In this document: positions 53,380 to 61,718 of the stretch, piece after piece
Layout: the number at the start of each line of letters is the position of its first letter
Position numbering within the stretch: the first letter of the stretch is position 1
Position numbers and translations under genes: made by a program
Notes under the pieces: generated by a model
What the model was told of the DNA's origin: nothing
Database searches by the model: none
What the model saw: the letters and a program-made list of their open reading frames with translations, nothing else
NCBI GenBank assembly: GCA_020161615.1
Contig: JAIUPD010000002.1
Span: 124,001 to 188,000, forward strand
Length of the DNA: 64,000 bases
From: Pseudomonadota bacterium
Lineage (GTDB): Bacteria; Pseudomonadota; Alphaproteobacteria; Rhodobacterales; Rhodobacteraceae
Direction: 5' to 3'

Positions 53380-54444
53380 TCACAACAGATGCCCCGACTT
53401 GGCGGCCTTGGTCGCCAGATAGGCGGCGTTCTCGTCCGTGAGGCCGACCTGCAGCGGCACCCGCTCGACCACCTCGATGCCGCCTTTTTCCAGCATCGCC
53501 ACCTTGCGGGGATTGTTGGTCAGGAGCCGCACCTGCGAAAAGCCCATCTTGCGCAGGAGTTCCGCACCGAGGCGGAAGTCGCGCTCGTCATCCTCGAACC
53601 CCAGGCGGTGATTGGCCTCGACCGTGTCGAACCCCTGATCCTGAAGCGAATAGGCGCGCATCTTATTGGCGAGGCCGATGCCGCGCCCTTCCTGATTGAG
53701 GTAGAGCAGCACGCCGGACCCGGCCGCGTGCATCGCCGAAAGGGCCGCGTGCAGCTGCGGGCCGCAATCGCATTTGAGCGAGCCCAGCACATCGCCGGTG
53801 AAACAGGCCGAATGCAGCCGCGCCAGCACCGGGGCATCGCGCATCGGCTTGCCGACCTCGACCGCGTAATGCTCGATCCCGCCATCCTCGGGACGGAAGA
53901 CATGCAGCCGGCCGGCGCCGGCCAACCGCATCGGCAGCCGGGCGGCGATCACTGGGGCGAGGCGGGTTTCGGGCGTCGCGGTTTCGGCGGCCGAGAGCTG
54001 TGTCAAGCCCGCGGGCGGGGTGATGCCGGTCACCACCAGCGCCGCGGGCAAAAGTTGCGCCGATTTCACCAGCCGGATGGCGGCGCGGTGCAGATCGGCG
54101 CGACCCTCGCGCTGGCTGACCAGCGGGCCCTTCATCGGATGGGTCAGGTCGTCGGCGGGATCGGCGAGGGCCTCTATCCAGGCGACACCCTCATCCCGGG
54201 GCAGCAGGATCCGCGCCAGGTCGCCGTCATAGGCGCGGGCCTTCAGTGTCGCCGCCCGATGCGCGGTCAGGGCCACGACCGGCTGGCCCAGCGCCCGGAT
54301 TGCGGCCAGCCGGTCGGCATCCAGCGTCTCGGCGGCGGCGACCAGCGCCACCTCGGCGCCATCGGTCAGCACGACCGGCAGGCCCACGCGCAGGTCGGCG
54401 CGGGCACGGTTCAGGCGTTCGAGAGGGCCGGGAGTGAGCGACAT
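53380..54444 (-). CDS. ribA: GTP cyclohydrolase II with a degenerate N-terminal RibB-like domain
   Basis: A 354-residue protein. The C-terminal half (about 155-354) is a canonical GTP cyclohydrolase II: HSACFTGDVLGSLKCDCGPQL with the zinc cysteines (C-x10-C-x-C), LLYLNQEGRGIGLANKM, and RLLTNNPRKVAMLEKGGIE. The N-terminal 150 residues look like a worn-down 3,4-dihydroxy-2-butanone-4-phosphate synthase domain (LPVVLTDGAEVALVAAAETL) that lacks the acidic DDEDREN catalytic motif, so only the RibA activity is expected. It starts riboflavin synthesis from GTP. Confidence 0.9.
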   Translation of the reverse strand: MSLTPGPLERLNRARADLRVGLPVVLTDGAEVALVAAAETLDADRLAAIRALGQPVVALTAHRAATLKARAYDGDLARILLPRDEGVAWIEALADPADDLTHPMKGPLVSQREGRADLHRAAIRLVKSAQLLPAALVVTGITPPAGLTQLSAAETATPETRLAPVIAARLPMRLAGAGRLHVFRPEDGGIEHYAVEVGKPMRDAPVLARLHSACFTGDVLGSLKCDCGPQLHAALSAMHAAGSGVLLYLNQEGRGIGLANKMRAYSLQDQGFDTVEANHRLGFEDDERDFRLGAELLRKMGFSQVRLLTNNPRKVAMLEKGGIEVVERVPLQVGLTDENAAYLATKAAKSGHLL

Positions 54445-54618
54445 ATCCGCCTGCGGTCTGAAACAATTCCCCCGAGGATGTAAGACACCCGGGCGGAAAT
54501 TGAAACATAACCCGGCATGGCGACACGTCCGCGTGAGAAAACCGCCCCTCGCTTGAACCTTTCGCTGCGCTGCAACACCTTATCCGTGAAGACCCCGTGA
54601 ACGACGAGGACCCGAAAG

Positions 54619-55305
54619 ATGGGAAAACTGAACAAGATCCTGCTGGTGGACGATGACGAGGACCTGCGCGAGGCGCTGGCCGAGCAGCTGGTCGCGACCG
54701 AGGATTTCGACACGTTCGAGGCCGGCGACGGTGCCTCGGGCATGGAGCGCGTGCGCGAGGAACAATACGACCTGGTGATCCTGGACGTGGGCCTGCCCGA
54801 TACCGACGGGCGCGAATTGTGCAAGCGGATGCGCAAGGCCGGGGTGAAATGCCCGATCATCATGCTGACCGGGCAGGATTCGGACGCCGACATGATCCTG
54901 GGCCTGGATTCCGGCGCCAATGATTACGTCACCAAACCCTTCAAATTCCCGGTGCTGCTGGCCCGCATCCGCGCCCAGCTGCGCCAGCACGAGCAATCGG
55001 AAAACGCCGTCTTCCAGTTGGGCGAGTACCAGTTCAAGCCGGCGCAGAAGATGCTGGTCGACCCGAAAGAGCGCAAGATCCGCCTGACCGAGAAGGAGAC
55101 CAACATCCTGAAGTTCCTCTACCGGGCGCCCGATGGCCTGGCCCCGCGCGAGGTGCTGCTGCACGAGGTCTGGGGCTACAACGCCGGGGTCACCACCCAC
55201 ACGCTGGAGACGCATATCTACCGCCTGCGGCAGAAGATCGAATCCGACCCCTCGAACGCCCGTCTCTTGGTGACAGAGCCGGGGGGTTACCGGCTGGTCC
55301 CGTGA
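54619..55305 (+). CDS. OmpR-family response regulator (CenR-like possible)
   Basis: A 228-residue two-component regulator: receiver domain with acidic pocket D11-D13, phospho-acceptor D56 (LVILDVGLPDTDG) and K106 (TKPF), then a winged-helix DNA-binding domain with RKIRLTEKETNILKFLY and HEVWGYNAGVTTHTLETHIYRLRQKIE. The sequence as remembered resembles the alphaproteobacterial envelope regulator CenR, but that cannot be confirmed here. No histidine kinase gene is adjacent. It is followed by two small-RNA-like units. Confidence 0.88.
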   Translation: MGKLNKILLVDDDEDLREALAEQLVATEDFDTFEAGDGASGMERVREEQYDLVILDVGLPDTDGRELCKRMRKAGVKCPIIMLTGQDSDADMILGLDSGANDYVTKPFKFPVLLARIRAQLRQHEQSENAVFQLGEYQFKPAQKMLVDPKERKIRLTEKETNILKFLYRAPDGLAPREVLLHEVWGYNAGVTTHTLETHIYRLRQKIESDPSNARLLVTEPGGYRLVP

Positions 55306-55418
55306 CTGTTTCCGGGCCGGGGTCGCATTGTTGCCGGATTTACCCGGCATAAAGACTCTTCTGGCAGGCTGTGACTGTCAGTGGTTTTCCCTCCCCTGCG
55401 TGTCGGGGTCATGACACG

Positions 55419-55463
55419 CTCCTCCCTGTTGGACTGGCCCGGGCTTTGCCCGGGCCTTTTTTC
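55419..55463 (+). ncRNA. Candidate small RNA unit 1 (CTCCTCCC box plus terminator) after the response regulator
   Basis: CTCCTCCC (55419-55426) begins a box that continues TGTTGGACTGG and runs into a perfect terminator, GGCCCGGGC-TTT-GCCCGGGCC (55436-55456) followed by six T. CUCCUCCC is the signature of CcsR/'cuckoo' small RNAs of alphaproteobacteria and is complementary to Shine-Dalgarno sequences. A separate promoter is not obvious, so it may be the 3' end of the regulator transcript. Confidence 0.6.
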
Positions 55464-55507
55464 ATTTGCCCGGTCTTTCCGCCGCGCAACCGGGGTCAGG
55501 GGCGGGC

Positions 55508-55521
55508 TTGATCTGCATCAA
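55508..55521 (+). promoter_or_regulatory. Perfect FNR/FnrL box
   Basis: TTGAT-CTGC-ATCAA is an exact FNR consensus (TTGAT-N4-ATCAA). Its centre, 55514.5, is 41.5 bases before position 55556, and a -10-like TTTATC/TATCTG lies at 55542-55549, the geometry of a class II FNR-activated promoter. The only thing downstream on this strand is the small-RNA-like unit 2. Confidence 0.75.
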
Positions 55522-55555
55522 AGCAGCATCCGGCAGGCAGGTTTATCTGATGATC

Positions 55556-55610
55556 TCTCCCTGTTGGACTTGGGCCCCGACGCAGAGCCTGCGCGGGGCC
55601 TCTCTTTTCT
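55556..55610 (+). ncRNA. Candidate FnrL-activated small RNA, unit 2
   Basis: From the predicted start, the RNA would be only about 55 bases: a single-stranded TCTCTCCCTGTTGGACTT head and a terminator, GGCCCCG (55573-55579) pairing with CGGGGCC (55594-55600) with an inner CGCA/TGCG stem, followed by TCTCTTTTCT. The head shares CTCCCTGTTGGACT exactly with unit 1 (55422-55435 and 55557-55570). It lies convergent with the next gene and encodes no protein. Boundaries are inferred. Confidence 0.6.
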
Positions 55611-55623
55611 CAGGGCGCGGGCG

Positions 55624-56085
55624 TCAGTCCAGCGGGCCGGGGGTCGGCGCGAAATTCAGGGGCGGCAGCGTCACGTCGAAATCGACGCGGATCCCGGCCT
55701 CGGCGCTTTCAATCACCCCGCGCAGCCGCAGGTTCGAGCCGCGCTGCAGCACCCGTGACAGGCTCAGCGTGACGCCCGGCGCATTGCCCAGTCCCGGCAG
55801 CCCCGGCGCGAAGAGCAGGCCGTCGACGGCCTCGCCATCCCGGTACGAACCCGAGACGCTGTAGGTACCGTCCGGTCCCTCGGCGTCGATGTTGAAGCGG
55901 TAGCCGCCGTTGTCGGGGTCCCAGCTGGTCCGGTAGCCGCGGGTTTCGGCGGCGATGGTCAGCGTATGGCGCGCGCCGTCGCGGGTCAGGGTGACGCTTT
56001 CGGATGCGGCGGGCGCCGCCAGGGGCGCGACGCCCAGGGCAAGGGCGCCCAGCAGCACGGTGCGGCGGGACAGAAGGTCGGTCAC
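55624..56085 (-). CDS. Hypothetical secreted protein with Tat-like signal
   Basis: A 153-residue protein starting with GTG (GGAGAAAGCC before it) and a twin-arginine-type signal LLSRRTVLLGALALGVAPLAAPAA. The mature part is beta-rich (VTLTRDGARHTLTIAAETRGY, YRFNIDAEGPDGTYSVSGSY, LRLRGVIESAEAGIRVDFDV) and ends in a proline-rich tail. I recognise no family. It is divergent from xthA and convergent with the small-RNA units. Confidence 0.65.
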   Translation of the reverse strand: MTDLLSRRTVLLGALALGVAPLAAPAASESVTLTRDGARHTLTIAAETRGYRTSWDPDNGGYRFNIDAEGPDGTYSVSGSYRDGEAVDGLLFAPGLPGLGNAPGVTLSLSRVLQRGSNLRLRGVIESAEAGIRVDFDVTLPPLNFAPTPGPLD

Positions 56086-56136
56086 GGCTTTCTCCGAAAC
56101 GAGGGGCGGTGTAGAGGGAAGGGGAAAGGAAACCCC

Positions 56137-56925
56137 ATGAGCTTTACCCTCGCTACCTGGAACATCAATTCTGTCCGTTTGCGGAGCCCTCTGGTTCAAA
56201 AGTTCCTCACCGATCACGCGCCGGACGTGCTGTGCCTGCAGGAATGCAAAAGCCCGGTCGACAAGATCCCGCTCGCCGATTTTGCGGCGCTGGGCTATGG
56301 CCACATGGTCGCGCGCGGGCAGAAGGGCTACAACGGCGTGGCGATCCTGTCGCGCCTGCCCATCGAGGATGCGGGCCATATCGACTGGTGCCAGAAGGGC
56401 GACGCGCGCCACGTGGCGGCGAAGCTGTCGAATGGCGTGACGGTCCACAATTGCTATGTCCCCGCCGGCGGCGACATCCCCGACCGCACGCTCAACGACA
56501 AATTTGGCCACAAGCTGGATTACGTCGAGGAGATGCGCACCCTGTTCCGCGATTCCCGGCCCGAGAAGTCGATCCTGGTGGGCGACCTGAACATCGCCCC
56601 GCGCGAGGATGACGTCTGGAACCACAAGGCGCTGCTGAAGGTGGTCAGCCATACGCCGGTCGAGGTCGAGGCTTTCGAGGCCGCGCGCGAGGCGGGTGGC
56701 TGGGTGGATGTGACCCGCAAGGACATTCCTCAAGGCCAGCTCTATTCCTGGTGGTCCTATCGCTCGCCCGATTGGGACGCCGCTGACAAGGGACGCCGGC
56801 TGGACCATATCTGGGCCTCGGCCGATATCGGCAACGCGGGGCATTCCTCCACCGTGCTGCGCCATGTGCGGGGCTGGGAGCAGCCCAGCGACCATGCGCC
56901 CGTGCTGGCGACCTTCGACCTCTGA
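56137..56925 (+). CDS. xthA: Exodeoxyribonuclease III
   Basis: A 262-residue AP endonuclease/exonuclease of the ExoIII family: LATWNINSVRLR, LQECK (Glu36), GYNGVAILSR, YVPAGGD, LVGDLNIAPREDDVW, WSYR, RLDHIWAS and the C-terminal QPSDHAPVLATFDL. It cuts DNA at abasic sites and digests 3' ends. The C-terminal catalytic Asp-His pair is present. Confidence 0.94.
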   Translation: MSFTLATWNINSVRLRSPLVQKFLTDHAPDVLCLQECKSPVDKIPLADFAALGYGHMVARGQKGYNGVAILSRLPIEDAGHIDWCQKGDARHVAAKLSNGVTVHNCYVPAGGDIPDRTLNDKFGHKLDYVEEMRTLFRDSRPEKSILVGDLNIAPREDDVWNHKALLKVVSHTPVEVEAFEAAREAGGWVDVTRKDIPQGQLYSWWSYRSPDWDAADKGRRLDHIWASADIGNAGHSSTVLRHVRGWEQPSDHAPVLATFDL

Positions 56926-57022
56926 CCCGCGCGGGGGCCTGCCGGGCGCATGTCTTGGCAGGCCGGGCGGCGGCCCCTATAACCGGGGGAACCCCACTTT
57001 CAACAGCGGCGCGCGGCATTCC

Positions 57023-57736
57023 ATGGCAGGGACGGACAGCGCCCTCTGGCAGCAGATCGAACAGCGCCTCCGGCAGGAGATCGCCGAGGGTCATCGCCCC
57101 GGGGATCGCCTGCCGACCGAGGCGCAGCTCGCCGCCCGCTTCGGCGTGAACCGCCACACCGTGCGTCGGGCGCTGGCGGCGCTGGCCGAGGAGGGGCTTC
57201 TTCATTCCCGCCGCGGCGCCGGGGTCTTCGTCGCCGCCCGGCCCACCGAATACCCGCTCACCCGCCGCATGCGGTTCCACAACGCCCTCTCGGCCACCGG
57301 CCGCGTGCCTGGGCGCCGGGTGCTGAGCGTCGAGCGGGTGGCAGCCAGCCCGGCCGAGGCCGAAGCGCTGGCGCTGCCCCCCGGCGCCCCGGTGCTGCGG
57401 GTCGAGGGGCTGACGCTGTCGGACGGGACGGTGATCGGCCATTTCCGCTCGGCCTTTCCGGGTGAGCGTCTGGCGGGGCTGGAGGCGCCGCTGCGCGCCG
57501 GCGAGGGGGTGACCGCCTCGCTGGCGCTGTGCGGCGTGCCGGACCACCTGCGGGCCTGGACGAAGCTCACGGCGGTGGCGGCGGATGCGCTGCTGGCCGG
57601 GCATCTGCAAATCCGCCAGGGCGCCCCGGTGATGCGCGCGGAATCGGTCAACACCGACCCCGAGGGCGTGCCCGTCGAATATGGCATCATCCATTTCGCG
57701 GGCGAGCGCGTGACGCTCAGCGTGATCCCCGAGTAA
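57023..57736 (+). CDS. phnF: GntR/UTRA transcriptional regulator, PhnF-like
   Basis: A 237-residue regulator: GntR winged helix (WQQIEQRLRQEIAEGHRPGDRLPTE, FGVNRHTVRRALAALAEEGLL, SRRGAGVFV) and a C-terminal UTRA ligand domain (LRVEGLTLSDG, FRSAFPGERL, YGIIHFAGERVTL). The phrase RPTEYPLTRRMRFHNAL after the helix is typical of PhnF, regulator of phosphonate genes. No phn gene is adjacent here, so the regulon, if phosphonate, lies elsewhere. Confidence 0.82.
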   Translation: MAGTDSALWQQIEQRLRQEIAEGHRPGDRLPTEAQLAARFGVNRHTVRRALAALAEEGLLHSRRGAGVFVAARPTEYPLTRRMRFHNALSATGRVPGRRVLSVERVAASPAEAEALALPPGAPVLRVEGLTLSDGTVIGHFRSAFPGERLAGLEAPLRAGEGVTASLALCGVPDHLRAWTKLTAVAADALLAGHLQIRQGAPVMRAESVNTDPEGVPVEYGIIHFAGERVTLSVIPE

Positions 57737-57764
57737 CCCTCAGCCCCCGCCGGAAGGAACCGCC

Positions 57765-58169
57765 ATGCTTCTCTATTCCACGCTCGGCACCAACGACATG
57801 CCCCGCGCGACGCGCTTTTACGACGCGATCATGGGGGTGCTGGGTCAGAAACGCTTCGACCTGCAATCCGAGGGCTGGGCGGCCTATGGCGAGGATTACG
57901 ACACCGGCTATGGCCTCTTCCTGTGCGCGCCTTTCGACGGCGCCCCCGCCACGCCGGGCAACGGGGCCATGCAGGCCTTCAAGGCCGAGAGCGCCGCACA
58001 GGTCCGCGACTGGTACGCCGCGGGCCTCGGTGCGGGTGGGCAGGACGAAGGGGCGCCCGGTCTCCGCGACGCCTATGGCCCGCGCTTCTACGTCGCCTAT
58101 CTGCGCGACCCGGACGGCAACAAGCTGGCCTGCGTCTTTCACCGCTACGACCCGGCCGTCGCACCCTGA
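57765..58169 (+). CDS. VOC family (glyoxalase/bleomycin-resistance-like) protein
   Basis: A 134-residue VOC-fold protein: LYSTLGTNDMPRATRFYDAIMGVLG, YDTGYGLFLCAPFDGAPAT, and DAYGPRFYVAYLRDPDGNKLACVFH. Such proteins use a metal in a small paired-beta fold; function ranges widely. It follows the PhnF-like gene by 28 bases and is probably co-transcribed with it. Confidence 0.85.
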   Translation: MLLYSTLGTNDMPRATRFYDAIMGVLGQKRFDLQSEGWAAYGEDYDTGYGLFLCAPFDGAPATPGNGAMQAFKAESAAQVRDWYAAGLGAGGQDEGAPGLRDAYGPRFYVAYLRDPDGNKLACVFHRYDPAVAP

Positions 58170-58200
58170 GGCGGGCCACCCGTCACGGGGCCGCCCGCCT
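58169..58200 (+). terminator. Hairpin between the VOC and msrA genes
   Basis: AGGCGGGC (58169-58176) pairs with GCCCGCCT (58193-58200) right after the VOC stop and is followed by TC. It probably ends the phnF-VOC transcript, facing msrA. Confidence 0.6.
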
Positions 58201-58236
58201 TCATGGCGTCCCCTTCATGGCGCTACAGGGCGCGCG

Positions 58237-58743
58237 TCACTCGGCGGCGCTGCGCCGGGGCAGGACCCAGTTCGGGCGCGGGAAGTGGCAGGTATAGCCG
58301 TTCGGGATCCGCTCCAGGTAATCCTGATGCTCGGGCTCGGCTTCCCAGAAATCGCCGACCGGCTCCACCTCGGTCACCACCTTGCCCGGCCAGAGGCCCG
58401 AGGCCTCGACATCGGCGATGGTTTCCCGCGCCACCTGCTCCTGTTCGGGCGAGGTGTAGTAGAGCGCCGAGCGGTAGCTCATGCCGCGGTCGTTCCCCTG
58501 CCGGTTCGGCGTGGTCGGGTCGTGGATCTGGAAGAAGAATTCCAGAAGCCGCCGGTAGCTGATGACCGAAGGGTCGAACAGGATCTCGATCCCCTCGGCA
58601 TGGGTGCCGTGGTTGCGGTAGGTGGCGTTCTTCACATCGCCCCCGGTATAGCCCACGCGGGTGGCGGTGACACCGGGCAGCTTGCGGATCAGATCCTGCA
58701 TGCCCCAGAAACAGCCCCCCGCCAGAACGGCGCGTTCGCTCAT
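58237..58743 (-). CDS. msrA: Peptide-methionine (S)-S-oxide reductase MsrA
   Basis: A 168-residue MsrA with the catalytic GGCFWG (Cys11), [46 protein letters not shown] and YRSALYY. It repairs oxidised methionine in proteins. No second MsrB gene is beside it. The ATG at 58743 follows AGGAGGATC. Confidence 0.95.
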   Translation of the reverse strand: MSERAVLAGGCFWGMQDLIRKLPGVTATRVGYTGGDVKNATYRNHGTHAEGIEILFDPSVISYRRLLEFFFQIHDPTTPNRQGNDRGMSYRSALYYTSPEQEQVARETIADVEASGLWPGKVVTEVEPVGDFWEAEPEHQDYLERIPNGYTCHFPRPNWVLPRRSAAE

Positions 58744-58913
58744 CGCTGATCCTCCTGTTGATCGCTGCGGCCAGGCCTCTGGGCCGCGATGCCCCTCAAT
58801 GTGGGGTGCGAACGGCCACTTGGCCAGAGGGGCGATGACGGGACGTTCGGGCTTCATTGTCTCCGGGGTCGGGTCTATAGCTCGGACAACCCTGCCGAAT
58901 GCGAGCCGATCCG

Positions 58914-59948
58914 ATGCCCGATATTGCCCTCGACTTCCCCTTCGCCGACCCGCCCGCCCCCGGCACCGTGATCGAGGTCGCGCCCGGCATCCTCTGGGCC
59001 CGGCTGCCGCTGCCCTACCGGCTGGACCATGTGAACGTCTATTTCATCGAGGACGGCGGCGCCTGGGCCATCGTCGACACCGGCATCGGCGACGAGGATT
59101 GCCGCGCCGCCTGGGAGGCGCTGCTGGCCGGGCCGCTGGCGGGTGCGCGCTTCAGCCGCCTCATCGTCACCCATCACCACCCCGACCATATCGGGCTGGC
59201 CGGATGGCTCTGCGACCGGCTGGGGGTGCCTTTGCAGACCAGCCTCAGCTCGTATCTCGGCTGCGTCAACATCTCGCTCAGCCCCGGCGCGATGGAGGCC
59301 CAGACCTATCGCGATTTCTACCGCAGTCACGGCATGAGCCGCGATGTGGCCGATGCCGTGCTGACGCTGGGCCATGGCTATCTGCGCATGGTGACGCCCT
59401 TGCCCGCCAGCTTCCGGCGGCTGGTGCAGGGCGATCGGCTGGCCATGGGCGGGCGTCAGTTCGAGGTGCTGACCTCGGAGGGTCACGCCCAGGAACAGGT
59501 CATGCTGCATTGCCGCGCGGCCAATATCTTCCTGCCCGCCGACGAGGTTCTGGCCCGGATCACCCCCAATGTCAGCGTCTGGGCGGTCGATCCCGACGGC
59601 GACCCGCTGGGCCTCTTCCTGCGGTCGCTGGCGATGATCGAGCGTGAGGTGGCCGAGGATGCGCTGGTCCTGCCGGGCCATCACCTGCCCTTCCGCGGCC
59701 TGCACAAGCGTACGAGGGAGCTGGCCGAGCACCATGTCGAACGCTGCGCCCGCATCGCCGCCGCCTGCGCCGAGCGGCCGCAGAGCGTGGCCGATCTGGT
59801 GCCGCTGCTGTTCCCCAAGGTGCAGGACGTCCATCAGCTGGGCTTCGCCTTCAACGAGGTGCATGCCCATGTCAATTACATGATCTACCGCGGCGACCTG
59901 CATCAGCGCAGCCATAACGGCATCGAACGGGTCGAGGCGGCGGGCTGA
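58914..59948 (+). CDS. MBL-fold metallo-hydrolase
   Basis: A 344-residue metallo-beta-lactamase-fold hydrolase with the metal motif THHHPDH at residues 86-92, [28 protein letters not shown] and [12 protein letters not shown]. It has an extra C-terminal helical part ([34 protein letters not shown]) found in a group annotated as hydroxyacylglutathione- or lactonase-like. The substrate is unknown. Two in-frame ATGs exist (58899, 58914); the second was taken. Confidence 0.83.
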   Translation: MPDIALDFPFADPPAPGTVIEVAPGILWARLPLPYRLDHVNVYFIEDGGAWAIVDTGIGDEDCRAAWEALLAGPLAGARFSRLIVTHHHPDHIGLAGWLCDRLGVPLQTSLSSYLGCVNISLSPGAMEAQTYRDFYRSHGMSRDVADAVLTLGHGYLRMVTPLPASFRRLVQGDRLAMGGRQFEVLTSEGHAQEQVMLHCRAANIFLPADEVLARITPNVSVWAVDPDGDPLGLFLRSLAMIEREVAEDALVLPGHHLPFRGLHKRTRELAEHHVERCARIAAACAERPQSVADLVPLLFPKVQDVHQLGFAFNEVHAHVNYMIYRGDLHQRSHNGIERVEAAG

Positions 59949-60062
59949 CCTTTTGGTTCCGGCGGCCTCATAACCGCCTGCACGCGGCAACGTGACCCCG
60001 AAGGCCGTCTCTGCGACACGAGGATGAGGGTGGCCCGCCGCAAGTAGACAATTTTATTCAAA

Positions 60063-60142
60063 TTGCCTTTCTTTGCGCTGAAAATATCATCGGGGGGTGA
60101 ATTGGCCCCCCGGGGCCAAGAGGGGGGCAGACAGCCCCCCCT
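60063..60142 (-). repeat. Rhodobacteral intergenic repeat, copy E
   Basis: Reversed copy after the succinate-semialdehyde dehydrogenase gene. Hairpin GGGGGGC-AGACA-GCCCCCC (60122-60128 with 60134-60140), a second GGGGGG-type hairpin, and the tail AAATATC (60082-60088) with TTTCTTTGCGC. The loop read on the minus strand is TGTCT, close to the ATTCT and CGTCT loops of copies B and A. Confidence 0.8.
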
Positions 60143-60161
60143 TTCTGTTTGCGGCCGGCGC

Positions 60162-61640
60162 TCAGATGCTGAGGCAGACGTATTTCAGTTCCAGGAAATC
60201 CTCGATCCCGTGGTGCGAGCCCTCGCGGCCCAGGCCCGATTGCTTCACCCCGCCGAAGGGCGCCACCTCGGTCGAGATGATGCCGGTGTTGACGCCGACG
60301 ATGCCGTATTCCAGCGCCTCCTGCACCCGGGTCACTCGGCCGACGTCTCGAGCGTAGAAATAGCAGGCCAGCCCGAAGATCGTGTCATTGGCGTAGTGGA
60401 TCGCCTCTTCTTCCGTCTCGAACTTGAAGAGCGGCGCCAAGGGCCCGAAGGTTTCCTCCTGCGCGACCTTCATGTCCTGGGTGACGCCGGTCACCACGGT
60501 CGGCTGGAAGAAGGTGCCCCCCAGCGCGTGCCGCTTGCCGCCGGTCATCAGCGCCCCGCCGTGGTCGAGCACGTCCTTGATATGCTCCTCGACCTTCTCG
60601 ACCGCCTTTTCGTTGATCAGGGGGCCGGTGGTCACGCCCTTCTCCAGCCCGTCGCCCACGTTCAGCTTCTCGACTGCCGCGCGCAGCTTCTCGGCAAAGG
60701 CGTCATAGACCCCGGCCTGAACGTAGATCCGGTTGGCGCAGACGCAGGTCTGGCCGTTGTTGCGGAACTTGGACATCATCGCGCCCTCGACCGCCGCATC
60801 CAGATCGGCGTCGTCGAAGACGATGAAGGGCGCGTTGCCGCCCAGCTCCATCGAGCATTTCATCACCTGATCGGCGGCCTGTTTCAGCAGGATGCGCCCC
60901 ACTTCGGTCGAGCCGGTGAAGGTCAGCTTCCGCACCGCCGGGTTCTCGCAGAATTCCTTGCCCACGTCCGCCGAACGAGAGGAGGTCACGACCGACAGGA
61001 TCCCCTTCGGGACGCCCGCGCGTTCGGCCAGCACCGCCATGGACAGGGCCGAGAGGGGCGTCTCGGCCGCCGGGCGGGCCACGAAACCGCAGCCCGCGGC
61101 CAGCGCCGGGGCCACTTTGCGGGCGATCATGGCGTTGGGGAAGTTCCAGGGCGTGATCGAGCCCACCACGCCGACCGGCTGTTTCAGCACGGTGATCCGC
61201 TTGTCGCGCAGATGGCCGGGGATCGTCTCGCCATAGATGCGTTTCGCCTCTTCGCCGAACCATTCGACGAAACCCGCGCCATAGAGGATCTCGCCCTTGG
61301 CCTCGGCCAGCGGCTTGCCCATTTCGGCGGTGAGGATCGTGGCCAGATCGTCGGCATTCTCGACCATCAGGTCGTACCATTGGCGCAAGACCGCGGCGCG
61401 TTCCTTGCCGGTGCGCCTGGCCCAGTCCTTCATCGCGGCTTCGGCGGCGGCGATGGCGCGGGTGACCTCGGCCCGGCCGAGGTCGGCGACCTCGGCGATG
61501 ACATCGCCCCGGGCGGGGTTGGTCACCGCGAAGGTCCTGCCGTCATCGGCCGCAACCCATTCGCCCGCCACGAAGGCGCGGGTTTCCAGAAGCGATGGGT
61601 CCTTGAGAAGGCTGCGCAGGTCGGTAGTCTGGTCCAGCAT
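60162..61640 (-). CDS. gabD: Succinate-semialdehyde dehydrogenase (NADP+)
   Basis: A 492-residue aldehyde dehydrogenase: the NADP-binding PWNFPNAMIARKVAPALAAG, FTGSTEVGRIL, the catalytic base MELGGNAPFIV, the nucleophile loop NNGQTCVCANRIYVQ, and EETFGPLAPLF. The second cysteine close to the catalytic one (CVC) is typical of GabD. It oxidises succinic semialdehyde to succinate in the GABA shunt or similar routes. No gabT lies beside it. A GGAGGAC site precedes the ATG at 61640. Confidence 0.92.
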   Translation of the reverse strand: MLDQTTDLRSLLKDPSLLETRAFVAGEWVAADDGRTFAVTNPARGDVIAEVADLGRAEVTRAIAAAEAAMKDWARRTGKERAAVLRQWYDLMVENADDLATILTAEMGKPLAEAKGEILYGAGFVEWFGEEAKRIYGETIPGHLRDKRITVLKQPVGVVGSITPWNFPNAMIARKVAPALAAGCGFVARPAAETPLSALSMAVLAERAGVPKGILSVVTSSRSADVGKEFCENPAVRKLTFTGSTEVGRILLKQAADQVMKCSMELGGNAPFIVFDDADLDAAVEGAMMSKFRNNGQTCVCANRIYVQAGVYDAFAEKLRAAVEKLNVGDGLEKGVTTGPLINEKAVEKVEEHIKDVLDHGGALMTGGKRHALGGTFFQPTVVTGVTQDMKVAQEETFGPLAPLFKFETEEEAIHYANDTIFGLACYFYARDVGRVTRVQEALEYGIVGVNTGIISTEVAPFGGVKQSGLGREGSHHGIEDFLELKYVCLSI

Positions 61641-61718
61641 GGTCTTGTCCTCCTTCGGCCGGTCCGGGGGCGGAACGACCTGAGCATGAATTACTTAACA
61701 ACGCAAGGAATGAGGCAC

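Noticed and set aside
57023-58169. Phosphonate utilisation locus
   Set aside because: The PhnF-like regulator is not accompanied by any phn transport or C-P lyase gene in the window.
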